From Vulcanimicrobiota bacterium (GTDB taxonomy: Bacteria; Vulcanimicrobiota; Vulcanimicrobiia; Vulcanimicrobiales; Vulcanimicrobiaceae): a DNA stretch of 12,025 nt. Below, one piece after another: positions 1 through 7,640 of the stretch. Every line of letters starts with the position of its first letter. The stretch's first letter is position 1. Under the pieces are notes generated by a model. The model was not told where the DNA came from, did no database searches, and worked only from the letters and a program-made list of their open reading frames with translations. The stretch lies in assembly GCA_019233415.1 (NCBI GenBank), contig JAFAMK010000173.1, positions 1-12,025 on the forward strand. Direction: 5' to 3'. Made by a program: the position numbers and the translations under genes.

Positions 1-6
1 GCCGTC

Positions 7-1122
7 ATGTCGTACAGCAACGTTCTCACCGGCTTCACCGGCGACGTCGAGGTCCAGCCCGCGCACGTGACCGCGACGTTTTGGCGCCAGCACATCGCGA
101 ATCAACTGATCGGGTGGCGGCAGGGCGAGCGGAACCCCATCAGCGGGACGACCCCGCCGTACGGCTTCGCGTTCAACGACACCAGCTCGGCCGGCGGGAC
201 GGCGTACTCGATCGAGGCCGGCGAGTTGATTCTGTTCCGGTCCGGGGACACGGCGCTCCTCACCGGTGCGGCGGGCGCGGTCGACGCCACCTACTTTTTG
301 CGCCAGTCGCTCACCGCGTCGCAGCTCATCAGCGGATTCACGGTGCCGCACACGTCGGGCGATCTCACGATCACGTCGCTGACGCTTGCGTTCGGGCGCA
401 CGGGGAGCGGGACGACCGAGAAGGACTTCATCACCGCGACCGGCGCCGGCACGCACAAGAAGCTTGCCGCCGGCGTGTCGTTCACATACTCGTACACGTT
501 CGGGATCAGCCCGGAACGTGAAGCCTACCAGACGTACACGCTCAACGCCGGCGAAATCGTGCCGCTCGCGCTCACTTTCAAAGACACGAGCGGCAGCGTC
601 GTGTCCAAGATCGAGACCGGCGTGCTCAACCTCGTCAGCGGCGCGATCGCGGCCTTCTTCGACGGCGACGTGAAGACGATCATCGAGCAGAACACCGCGC
701 GCGTCTCGACGTTCGAGGGGATGAAGATCCCCTCGTCGATCGTCGTGACCCTATCGGGCATGGCGTTCGACTTCACCATGAGCCCGCCCGTGCTGCGCTT
801 CAGCGTCGCGCTCGGCACGATGGGCGGGCAGGTCGTCGAACGCATCCTGGCGGCCAACCCGAGCACGAAGCCGCCGACGAACTGTTTCATTGCGACGGCC
901 GCCTTCGGCACGCCGTTCGCGGCGGAGGTCGAGGTGCTGCGCCAGTTCCGCGACCGCTTCCTGGCGCGCGGCGCCGGTGCGGCGTTCGTGCGCGCATACT
1001 ACCGGCTCGCGCCGCCGGTGGCGACGCTGGTCGAGCGTTCGCCGTGGCTCGCCGCGGTCGTGCGGCGCGCGCTCCTTCCGGTCACGCGCGCCGCACGAGC
1101 CGCTCTGCTGCGCTGGGGTTAG
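7..1122 (+). CDS. Beta-rich protein with C-terminal CFI-box domain
   Basis: The protein of 371 residues has two parts. Residues 1 to about 285 are rich in Thr, Ser, Gly and alternating hydrophobics, suggesting a mainly beta fold, and I recognise no family there. Residues 293-371 match the CFI-box C-terminal domain: the NCFIATAAFG motif (Cys293), then a basic amphipathic stretch (EVEVLRQFRDRFLAR), an aromatic Ala-rich helix (AFVRAYYRLAPPVA) and a hydrophobic, Arg-rich tail. That domain recurs at the C-termini of otherwise unrelated bacterial proteins; its role is unknown, and sorting or anchoring is only a guess. No signal peptide is visible. The frame stays open for the six bases before the ATG and no ribosome site can be assessed, so the true N-terminus may lie outside the window. 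Its stop overlaps the convergent amidohydrolase stop. The gene is real with good confidence; the N-terminal function is unassigned. Confidence 0.8.
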   Translation: MSYSNVLTGFTGDVEVQPAHVTATFWRQHIANQLIGWRQGERNPISGTTPPYGFAFNDTSSAGGTAYSIEAGELILFRSGDTALLTGAAGAVDATYFLRQSLTASQLISGFTVPHTSGDLTITSLTLAFGRTGSGTTEKDFITATGAGTHKKLAAGVSFTYSYTFGISPEREAYQTYTLNAGEIVPLALTFKDTSGSVVSKIETGVLNLVSGAIAAFFDGDVKTIIEQNTARVSTFEGMKIPSSIVVTLSGMAFDFTMSPPVLRFSVALGTMGGQVVERILAANPSTKPPTNCFIATAAFGTPFAAEVEVLRQFRDRFLARGAGAAFVRAYYRLAPPVATLVERSPWLAAVVRRALLPVTRAARAALLRWG

Positions 1123-2450
1123 TTGTTCTTGCGCGGTAGGTGGCGGTAGCGGTCGACCAGCTCGTCTTGGCGTGAGCGGTCGCGGTATTCGCGGCCGCGC
1201 ACGAAGACGTGCTCGGCGTTCGTCGAGAACTCGAACGGGTCGCCGCTCCACACGACGACGTTCGCGTCCATTCCGGGCGCGAGCGTCCCGACGTGGTCGG
1301 CGACGCCGAAGATCGTCGCCGGCCCGAGCGTCACCGCGCGCAGCGCCTCGTCGTGCGAGAGCCCGTACGCGACCGCGTTGCCGGCCTCGTAGCGGATGTT
1401 GCGCGCGTTGAAGACCTGCTCGTCGCCGCCGCCGTTCCCGACGAGCGCGACCTGGACGCCGGCGCGCCGCAGCAGCGTTACGTTGTCCTGGCGCGCGGCG
1501 AGCATGTCGAACGTCTGCGGGATGTTGTTCATCGCGCCGGCGAGCACCGCGACGTGCGCCGCCGCGAGCCGCGGAGCGAGCTCCCATGCTTCTTCGCCGC
1601 CGACGATCACGACGCGCACGTTCTCCTCGCGCGCGAGCCGAATCGCCGCATCGACGTCGTCGACCCGGTTCGCCGAGAGCAGCAGCGGCTGGCGGCCTTG
1701 GGTAACCGGAATCATCGCTTCGAGCGCAGCGCGCGAGGCGCCCAGCGCGCGGCTCGCACCCGCGTCGTAACGCGCGCGATGCGCCGCGTACCAGCGCGCG
1801 TCGTCGAGCACTTCGCGCAGCTGCGCGAACGCTTCGGCCCGCGAGGCCGGTGGTGGCACGTCACCGCCCGGACCGGCGGTCTCTTCGTCGGTGGCCTCGT
1901 CCTGGTCGCCGCCGTTGAAGCCGTTCGTCTCGACGGTCGCGACCATCCCGACCGGCCCGCGGCGCAGCATCTCCGAGGCGACGCCGTCGGTGAGGTCGAG
2001 CACCGCGCCCTGGCCCGCGACGAACCGCCCCGACGGCATCACGCCGACCGAGGTGATCCCGTCCTCGCGCGTCGCGGCGATGTAGGCCGAGCGCGAGAAG
2101 ACGCCTTCCCAGGCGCGGAAGTCGGCCGCGACGACGTCGTGCGCGCGGTCGTTGTGCGTCGAGCGCTCCGCGCCGATCTCGTCGAGGCCGAGCTGCGTGT
2201 ACGCGTTGAATAGCCCCGGCGTCACGATCTTGCCGCGCGCGTCGATGATTCGCGCACCGGCGGGAGGCCGTACGTTCGCGCCGACGGCGACGATGCGGCT
2301 GTCGTGGATCACCACGGTGCCGTTCGCGATCTTCGGGCCGGCGACCGGGTAGACGGTTCCGCCGACGATCGCGACCGTCTCGGCGCGCGCGACCGCGCCG
2401 CCGGCGAGCAGCGCCGCGAGCGCGGCGCCGAACATCAGTCGAATCTTCAC
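1119..2450 (-). CDS. Exported amidohydrolase-like protein, probably catalytically dead
   Basis: The 443-residue protein belongs to the amidohydrolase superfamily (imidazolonepropionase-like, COG1228 type). I chose the GTG at 2450-2448: it gives a clean signal peptide (MKIRLMFGAALAALLAGGAVARA) and forms a GTGA overlap with the upstream stop, implying translational coupling. No Shine-Dalgarno is seen. The N-terminal beta-sandwich (about 28-80) and the C-terminal segment (GTLAPGMDANVVVWSGDP, 388-405) fit the family. The metal-binding positions do not: the HxH after VTPG is Tyr84-Thr85-Gln86, the usual His before the conserved Ala/Asn-Arg is Ser259, and the Asp of the SDD motif is replaced around Asn339-Gly340. 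An acidic stretch (181-196, GDQDEATDEE) interrupts the barrel. The partner gene just upstream keeps all ligands, so this protein may be a non-catalytic subunit or a protein with changed chemistry. The fold assignment is strong; loss of activity is inference. Confidence 0.88.
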   Translation of the reverse strand: MKIRLMFGAALAALLAGGAVARAETVAIVGGTVYPVAGPKIANGTVVIHDSRIVAVGANVRPPAGARIIDARGKIVTPGLFNAYTQLGLDEIGAERSTHNDRAHDVVAADFRAWEGVFSRSAYIAATREDGITSVGVMPSGRFVAGQGAVLDLTDGVASEMLRRGPVGMVATVETNGFNGGDQDEATDEETAGPGGDVPPPASRAEAFAQLREVLDDARWYAAHRARYDAGASRALGASRAALEAMIPVTQGRQPLLLSANRVDDVDAAIRLAREENVRVVIVGGEEAWELAPRLAAAHVAVLAGAMNNIPQTFDMLAARQDNVTLLRRAGVQVALVGNGGGDEQVFNARNIRYEAGNAVAYGLSHDEALRAVTLGPATIFGVADHVGTLAPGMDANVVVWSGDPFEFSTNAEHVFVRGREYRDRSRQDELVDRYRHLPRKNN

Positions 2451-3880
2451 TTGCGCACCGCCGCTTTCACGTAGCCGAGCTCGAAATCGGTTCTCCAGGT
2501 CTGCGCGGGATCGTCGCGGTCGTACAGCTGCGCGCCGTCGACGAAGACCTTCTCCGCGTGGGAGTAGACGCTGAACGGATCGCCGTCCCACAGGACGACG
2601 TCGGCGTTCTTGCCGGCCTCGAGCGAGCCGATCTTGTCATCGAGCCCGAGCGCGTACGCCGGGTTGATCGTCATCCACTTGACCGCGGTGTCTTCGGTGA
2701 CGTTCAGCCCGACGCGCCGCGCGGCGAACATTGCCTTCGCGACCTCTTGGTTCAGGTGCTGAATCCCCTGCGGGTCGTCGCTGTGGATCGTCGCGCGCGC
2801 GCCGGCCGCATCGACCAGGCCGATGTTCGCGCGGACGCTGTCGAGCGATTCCATCTTGAAGCCGCCCCAGTCGGCCCACATCGTCGCGGCGATCCCCTCC
2901 TTCGCGAGCAGGTCGGCGATCTTGTACGCCTCGATCGCGTGGTGGAAGTCGCGCACCTTGTAGCCGAACTCGTGCGACATGTCGATCACCTGCGCCATCT
3001 CGTCGGCGCGGTAGCAGTGCATGTGCACGTAGATGTCGCCGCGCAGCGCCTCGGCGAGCGTCTCGAGCGTGAGGTCGCGCTGCGGCGGATCGCCCTTGTG
3101 GGTCGCGTTCCACGCGTCCCATTTGCGCTTGTAGGCTTCGGCCGCGATCCAGGCCGCGCGGTAGCCGGCCATGTTCCCCATCCGCGTCGACGGCCCGCGG
3201 TTCTGGTAGACGCGCTTGGGGTTCTCGCCGCACGCCATCTTGAGGCCGTAGCGCGCGCCGGGGAATTTCATGTCTTGCACGGTGCGCGCCGGAACGACTT
3301 TCAGGATCGCGCTGCGCCCGCCGATCAGGTTGGCCGAGCCGGGCAGAATCTGCACGGTCGTCACGCCGCCGGCGAGGGCGCGCGGGAACTGCGGGTCCTG
3401 CGGCCACACCGAGTGCTCGGCCCACACGTTGGCCGTGTTGGGGTTCGTCGCTTCGTTGCCGTCGGAATGCGCCTGCATCGCCGGCGCCGGGTAGTCGCCC
3501 ATGTGCGAGTGGACGTCGACGATCCCCGGCGTCACGAACTTCCCGCGCCCGTCGATCACGACGGCGCCGGCCGGCGCGGCGACGTCGGCGCCGACGGCCG
3601 CGATCTTGCCGTCCTGCAGCAGGATCGAACCGTTGTGGATCGCCGGCCCGGCGGCGGTCAGCAGCGTCGCGTTCCGGATCAGCGTCGGCCGCGAGGGATA
3701 CGGCGTGTACGTCGACGGGTAGGGGTCGGCGAAGGGGACGGAGAGCGCGCCGGGGCCTGGGGTTGGGCCCGCGGGCGAGGGCGACGGCGCGGTTTGCTGC
3801 GCGAGGCCCGGCGGCGGGAGTGCGATGAAGGCCGCCGTAATGACGGCGGCCAGCGCGCGTGCGAGGCGATTCATCCGCAT
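2447..3880 (-). CDS. Exported metal-dependent amidohydrolase, catalytically complete
   Basis: This 477-residue imidazolonepropionase-like amidohydrolase hydrolyses an amide or ring bond with bound metal; the substrate is unknown, and some relatives act on dipeptides. A Sec signal peptide (residues 1-27, ending GLA) and a Pro/Ser/Thr linker (about 28-48) place it outside the cytoplasm. Expected ligands are present: His124 and His126 (VDVHSH), His288 (VHMHCYRADE), His313/His314 (DFHHAIEAYK) and Asp368 (IHSDDP). The C-terminal sandwich returns at GSLEAGKNADVVLWDGDP (418-435). ATG at 3880 is used; a second in-frame ATG lies two codons downstream. The minus strand shows no good Shine-Dalgarno, only a purine-rich AAGAA before the start. 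It is the first gene of a two-gene operon; its TGA overlaps the GTG of the degenerate paralogue. The two probably act together in the periplasm. Confidence 0.92.
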   Translation of the reverse strand: MRMNRLARALAAVITAAFIALPPPGLAQQTAPSPSPAGPTPGPGALSVPFADPYPSTYTPYPSRPTLIRNATLLTAAGPAIHNGSILLQDGKIAAVGADVAAPAGAVVIDGRGKFVTPGIVDVHSHMGDYPAPAMQAHSDGNEATNPNTANVWAEHSVWPQDPQFPRALAGGVTTVQILPGSANLIGGRSAILKVVPARTVQDMKFPGARYGLKMACGENPKRVYQNRGPSTRMGNMAGYRAAWIAAEAYKRKWDAWNATHKGDPPQRDLTLETLAEALRGDIYVHMHCYRADEMAQVIDMSHEFGYKVRDFHHAIEAYKIADLLAKEGIAATMWADWGGFKMESLDSVRANIGLVDAAGARATIHSDDPQGIQHLNQEVAKAMFAARRVGLNVTEDTAVKWMTINPAYALGLDDKIGSLEAGKNADVVLWDGDPFSVYSHAEKVFVDGAQLYDRDDPAQTWRTDFELGYVKAAVRK

Positions 3881-3984
3881 TTCTTAGGAGGAGCGGCCGG
3901 GCGCTTCCTCTTTCTACGCGGAACCAACGATTGGAGGTTCGGCCGACGGGAACGCAGCCTCCCCGTCCGAACGTTTCCGGCGCG
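3881..3984. promoter_or_regulatory. Divergent intergenic region with bulged hairpin
   Basis: These 104 bases separate the amidohydrolase operon from the divergent gene at 3985, so promoters for both directions should lie here. I see no convincing -10/-35 pair on either strand. One inverted element stands out: GGAGGTTC at 3933-3940 pairs with GAAC at 3950-3953 and CTCC at 3959-3962, with a five-base bulge and a nine-base loop. It could form in the 5' leader of the plus-strand transcript. An AGGAGGAG at 3886-3893 on the plus strand is not followed by a start codon at usable spacing. Confidence 0.4.
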
Positions 3985-4557
3985 ATGGTCGTACGTCGGC
4001 TCTTTCTGGCGCTCGTCCTCGCGTGCAGCGCGACGACCGCCCCGTGCCTCGCGGTCGAGAACTACTCGGGGCCGCTCTACGTCATCGTCCCGTTCGGCGA
4101 CCCGGGCGACACCGACCCGGTCCTGAAGAACGCGACGAAGCAGCTCTCGGTCGACCTCTCCAACCGGCAGATTCGCACCGCGATCGCGCCCCCGATCGAC
4201 GCGATCGAAGCGGTCGGGACCGCGCGCCAAATGTGCGGTTCCTACAACGCCGACGGCCTGATCATTCCGGAGCTGCGCTTCGAGCAGTCGAAGGAGCGCA
4301 ACCTGACGGGGTTCATCCCGGTCGTCGGCGGGGTCGTGTCCTCGTCGGGCGTCTTCGACCGCTCGCCGATCCGCGCGTCGCTGCGGCTCTACCTCGTCGA
4401 CTGCACCGGCGTCGTTCGCTGGAAGACGATCGCGACCGCGAACAAGATCCACAAGGGCCAGAACGTCGCCGCCGGGCTGACGGACATCGCGAACGAAGCG
4501 ATGGCCGAGGCGGTCGACGAGTTCGCAACCCGGCCGACGCTCTCGCGCACTCGCTGA
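3985..4557 (+). CDS. Small exported protein of unknown function
   Basis: The ATG at 3985 is chosen because it opens directly onto a signal peptide: MVVRR, a hydrophobic core, then either a lipobox-like VLAC (Cys at residue 12) or a type I site after PCLA near residue 23. A GTG at 3859 would add 42 residues of unlikely sequence overlapping the divergent gene's start. No Shine-Dalgarno precedes the ATG. The mature part (about 167 residues) looks alpha/beta, with strands such as LYVIVPFGD, ADGLIIPELRF and LRLYLVDCTG, and a C-terminal helix (ANEAMAEAVDEF). Two further Cys, in the MCGSYN and LVDCTG contexts, could form a disulfide. I do not recognise the family; the layout loosely recalls periplasmic alpha/beta proteins of the TolB-N/CsgG kind. 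It resembles the product of 11414-11908 in layout. The next gene starts 63 bases downstream on the same strand. Confidence 0.8.
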   Translation: MVVRRLFLALVLACSATTAPCLAVENYSGPLYVIVPFGDPGDTDPVLKNATKQLSVDLSNRQIRTAIAPPIDAIEAVGTARQMCGSYNADGLIIPELRFEQSKERNLTGFIPVVGGVVSSSGVFDRSPIRASLRLYLVDCTGVVRWKTIATANKIHKGQNVAAGLTDIANEAMAEAVDEFATRPTLSRTR

Positions 4558-4598
4558 ACGCGGCGGGCCCTAGCTCGCCTCAGGCAAGACGTCGGACG

Positions 4599-4619
4599 CC
4601 GCCCTCGTAAGAAGGGCGG
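4599..4619 (+). promoter_or_regulatory. Hairpin abutting the sensor gene start
   Basis: A perfect 7-bp stem, CCGCCCT (4599-4605) with AGGGCGG (4613-4619), closes a seven-base loop and ends one base before the ATG at 4621. The AAGGG that would act as the ribosome site is inside the 3' arm, so folding could hide it. There is no T-run, so this is a poor intrinsic terminator for the gene upstream. The rest of 4558-4620 shows nothing else I can name. The pairing is visible; the function is a guess. Confidence 0.35.
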
Positions 4620-4620
4620 G

Positions 4621-7494
4621 ATGACGCCGCTCGATGCTCGCGCTGTCGAGAACATCGCGATGGCGCCGCCGACCTCCGCCGACCGGCGTGCGGCGACGGC
4701 GGCCGCTGCGGTGTTGGTCGCGTTGTTCTTGCTCGCGATTCCGTTCGGCGCGGTGCGGTTCGCCGAGATCACCGCGTTTCTGCCGACCGTCATCGGCGGC
4801 TCGATCGTCGCGCTCGCCGTCACCGCGGTGTTGCTCTACGTCCAGTACCGCATCGCGCGCGACTACAAGCTCGCGCTGATCGCGATCGCGTACGGCTACC
4901 AAGCCGTCACGATCACGTGCTACCTGCTGACATTTCCGCACCTGTTCGCACCGAACGGACTGCTCGGTGCGGGGCCGGACACGGCGTCGTGCTGGTTCTT
5001 CGCGTCGTACGGCGGCTTCGCCGCGTTCGTTCTGGCCCAAGCCGTCCTCGCGCGGCTCCCGGCGCGCGTCTCGCGCAACGCGGTGCGCGCGACCGCGCTG
5101 GGGACCGTGGCGCTTCTCGCGGTGATGGTCGTCGCCTTCCGCGGCGCCGGCGCGCACGATCCCGCGCTCGTCGGGCCCGACGGCGCGTTCCTGCCGCTGA
5201 CGGCCGCCGTACTCGTCCCGGCGATCGCCGTGCTGCTGCTGCTGACCGCGGTCGTCACGGCCGGCCGGTTCGGAACGGTCGCGCAGGTCTGGCTGCCCGT
5301 CGTGCTGCTCGCGCTCGCACTCGCGCTGCTGACGTCGGGCGCGCTGGGCCGCGGGCGCTTCACCTTGGGCTGGTACGAGGCGCGCTTCGACCTGTTCGCC
5401 GCGACCGTGCTGATCCTCGCCGTCTTCCTGGTGAAGCTGAACGATTTGCTGCTGCGGCTCGCCGCGCGCAGCCGCTCGGCCGCGGAGGCGCTGGCGGTCG
5501 GCGAAGCGCGCTACGCCTCGCTCGCGAACGTCGTGCCGCAGCTCATCTGGACGACGAACGCACACGGCGACGTCGAGTACGTCAACGACCGCTGGGTCGC
5601 GTACACGCTGCGCGACTTGGCCGACATCCGCAACACCGGCTGGCGCGCCGTCGTGCATCCCGACGACGAGCCGACGGCGCTCGCCGGGTGGCGCCGTTCG
5701 CTGCGCACCGGCGAGCCGCTCGCGACCGAGTGCCGCCTGCGCGACGGGGCGACCGGGCGGTACCGCTGGTTCTTGGTGAACGCGGTCGCCGCGCGCGACC
5801 GCGCCGACGAGATCGTCGCGTGGATCGCGACCTGCACCGACGTCGACGTGCAGAAGCGGCTCGACGAGCGCGAAGCGTTTCTCGCGCGCGCCGGCGAGCG
5901 GCTCGGCGCCTCGCTCGACGTCACCGCGACGGTCGCCGCGCTGAAAGGGCTGCTGATCCCGCGGCTGGCCGACCGCGTGTGGGTCGCTCTCCTCGACGAG
6001 GAAGGTGCGTACGTGCTGGTCGGCTACGGCAGCGCCGACGCGGCCGACGAAGTCGGCGCGCGCGGCTGGCTCGGCAGCACGCTGCAGCCCGCGCTCCATG
6101 CGCTGCTCGCGCGCGCCGTCGCGCGCGGCGAGCCGCTGATCCTCGACCAGCGCTCGCGCTTCCCCGACCCGTGGGCGCACACGCTCTCGCCGTACGCGAC
6201 GATGATTGCACCACTGATCAGCGGCGAGGACGCGATCGGCGCGCTCGCGCTCGTGCGCGGCAGCGCGCACGCGTACGAGCCCGACGACGCGGGGCTGGTG
6301 CGCGAGTTCGCGCGCCGCGCCGCGCTCTCGCTCGAACACGCGCGGCTGTACGAGCGCGAGCGCACGACCGCCGACGCGCTGCAGCGCGCGATGCTCCCCG
6401 CCCAGTTACCGCTGCTCGCCGACGTCGAGTTCTCGGCGTCGTACTCGGCGGCGTCCGAGTCGCAGCGCGTCGGTGGTGACTTCTACGACGCGTTCGAGCT
6501 ACCGGACGGGCGCGTCGCGCTGACGATCGGCGACGTGACCGGCCACGGTCTCGAAGCGGCGGTCATCATGGGCGAGATTCGCCAGGCGCTGCGGGCGGCG
6601 TCGTTCGAGTCGGCCGAACCGTCGTCGATCCTCGACCGCGCCAACCGGCTGCTCGTCGCGAGCGGTCGCAGCATCTTCGTGACCGCGGTCGTCGGCGTTC
6701 TCGATCCGTCGAACGGTCGCTTCGCGTACGCGACGGCCGGCCATCCGCCACCGCTGCTGCAACAGGGCGGTGTGCTGCGGCGGCTCACCAGCGCCGGCCT
6801 GCCGATCGGGCTGCGCGACGATCAGGGCGTCGACTTCGCACTGCGGCTGCACGCGCCATGTACGCTCGTGCTCTTCACCGACGGCCTGATGGAGTTCGGC
6901 CGCGACTTGCTCGACGGCGAACGGCGCATCGAAGACGCGATGCACGCACTCGCGCGCGAAGAGATCGACCACCTCGCTGCTAGTTTGATGCGCGCGGTTC
7001 TCGTCGACGACGAGCCGACCGACGACATCGCGATCCTGACGATGACCGTCCACCGCTTCGCGCAAGAGCTTCCCGGTGACGAGCGCGAGTGGCGCTTCGC
7101 GAGCGACGACGGCCGCACGGGCGCCGCGGTCCGCCGCGAAGTCGGCGACTTGATCGCACGCTGGACCGGCCGCCCCGAAGCGACGTTCGTCAGCGAACTC
7201 GCCTACGGCGAACTCGTCGCGAACGCCGTCCGCCACGCCCCCGGCCCCGTCCGCGTCACGACGTCCACCGACGGCGAAGGCACCGCAACGCTGATCGTCG
7301 AGGACACCGGCACCGGCTTCACCGCACATGAACACGACGCAACCCTCGACCCCTTCGCCGAAAGCGGCCGCGGCCTCAACCTCGTCCGCTCCGTCTCCGA
7401 CGACCTCCACATCGCCCCCACCGCCCTCGGCGGAACCCGCGTCACCGTAACCTTCCGCCACGCAGTACCAGCGCTAGTCGCCCACGCGACGTAG
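4621..7494 (+). CDS. MASE4-PAS-GAF-SpoIIE phosphatase-HATPase sensor protein
   Basis: A 957-residue membrane sensor. Residues about 24-275 form several membrane helices with the MASE4-type segment FAPNGLLGAGP (109-119). A PAS domain follows (about 290-412, with WRAVVHPDDE), then GAF (about 420-577), a SpoIIE/RsbU PP2C phosphatase (about 600-812) and a GHKL ATPase (about 815-948). Phosphatase metal residues are present: Asp620/Asp623 (VGGDFYDAF), Asp638 (GDVTGHG), Asp754 (FTDGL), Asp801/802. The ATPase keeps the N box (ELVANAVRHA, Glu864, Asn868), G1 (EDTGTGF, Asp895) and G2 (GRGLNLVR). In partner switching, such a phosphatase activates an anti-anti-sigma STAS protein and an RsbW-like ATPase phosphorylates it; here both are in one chain. 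No STAS protein or sigma factor is in the window, so the target is unknown. The start at 4621 has AAGGG four bases upstream; Met14 at 4660 is an alternative leaving all domains intact. Confidence 0.93.
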   Translation: MTPLDARAVENIAMAPPTSADRRAATAAAAVLVALFLLAIPFGAVRFAEITAFLPTVIGGSIVALAVTAVLLYVQYRIARDYKLALIAIAYGYQAVTITCYLLTFPHLFAPNGLLGAGPDTASCWFFASYGGFAAFVLAQAVLARLPARVSRNAVRATALGTVALLAVMVVAFRGAGAHDPALVGPDGAFLPLTAAVLVPAIAVLLLLTAVVTAGRFGTVAQVWLPVVLLALALALLTSGALGRGRFTLGWYEARFDLFAATVLILAVFLVKLNDLLLRLAARSRSAAEALAVGEARYASLANVVPQLIWTTNAHGDVEYVNDRWVAYTLRDLADIRNTGWRAVVHPDDEPTALAGWRRSLRTGEPLATECRLRDGATGRYRWFLVNAVAARDRADEIVAWIATCTDVDVQKRLDEREAFLARAGERLGASLDVTATVAALKGLLIPRLADRVWVALLDEEGAYVLVGYGSADAADEVGARGWLGSTLQPALHALLARAVARGEPLILDQRSRFPDPWAHTLSPYATMIAPLISGEDAIGALALVRGSAHAYEPDDAGLVREFARRAALSLEHARLYERERTTADALQRAMLPAQLPLLADVEFSASYSAASESQRVGGDFYDAFELPDGRVALTIGDVTGHGLEAAVIMGEIRQALRAASFESAEPSSILDRANRLLVASGRSIFVTAVVGVLDPSNGRFAYATAGHPPPLLQQGGVLRRLTSAGLPIGLRDDQGVDFALRLHAPCTLVLFTDGLMEFGRDLLDGERRIEDAMHALAREEIDHLAASLMRAVLVDDEPTDDIAILTMTVHRFAQELPGDEREWRFASDDGRTGAAVRREVGDLIARWTGRPEATFVSELAYGELVANAVRHAPGPVRVTTSTDGEGTATLIVEDTGTGFTAHEHDATLDPFAESGRGLNLVRSVSDDLHIAPTALGGTRVTVTFRHAVPALVAHAT

Positions 7495-7496
7495 CG

Positions 7497-7562
7497 CGAT
7501 AGCAAAAGGAAGCGTCTCCCTGCCAGGCGAAGCTGGCTAGAGCGCGGTCGCTATCGGACCGC
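7497..7562 (+). promoter_or_regulatory. Structured leader with possible pseudoknot
   Basis: Just after the sensor gene's stop, three pairings can be read. GCCAG (7522-7526) pairs with CTGGC (7533-7537) over a six-base loop. GCGGTC (7544-7549) pairs with GACCGC (7557-7562), closing a loop of exactly GCTATCG (7550-7556). That whole loop is the reverse complement of CGATAGC at 7497-7503, so a pseudoknot, or a competing long-range stem, is possible. No T-run follows either hairpin. The element could be the 3' end of the sensor transcript or the leader of the operon starting at 7641. The remaining 7563-7640 shows nothing recognisable. Confidence 0.4.
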
Positions 7563-7640
7563 TGGACGTGGATCGGGTGTTTCGCCATGACGGTTCCGGG
7601 TGTTGCCACGAAGTACGCGGCCCAACTGATCGCAGCACGC

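Noticed and set aside
2451..2591. Longer N-terminus for the degenerate amidohydrolase starting at 2591
   Set aside because: The added 47 residues are Arg-rich, overlap the upstream gene, and would bury the signal peptide that begins at the GTG at 2450.
3886..3893. AGGAGGAG as a ribosome binding site
   Set aside because: No ATG, GTG or TTG follows within usable distance on the plus strand. On the minus strand it reads as pyrimidines.
3859..3984. GTG start at 3859 for the exported protein at 3985
   Set aside because: It would overlap the divergent gene's start and place 42 unlikely residues before a good signal peptide.
2558..4126. Plus-strand open frame (522 codons) opposite the intact amidohydrolase
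   Set aside because: Arg/Val/Asp-rich composition without motifs; it is the shadow of a gene with complete catalytic motifs and a signal peptide.
4570..6339. Long minus-strand open frame (589 codons) opposite the sensor gene
   Set aside because: Its translation is Arg/Ala/Gln/Glu-rich low complexity, typical of the antisense of a GC-rich gene. The plus strand encodes clear MASE4, PAS and GAF domains there.
6499..7461. Minus-strand open frame (320 codons) opposite the phosphatase and ATPase domains
   Set aside because: No recognisable motif; the plus strand has all PP2C and GHKL motifs in this stretch.
7497..7562. Rho-independent terminator after the sensor gene
   Set aside because: Stems are short and no T-run follows, so the pairing is reported as a structured leader candidate instead.
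7587..7640. ATG at 7587 as start of the SGNH hydrolase
   Set aside because: It adds 18 residues in front of a complete signal peptide beginning at 7641, and no strong Shine-Dalgarno supports it.
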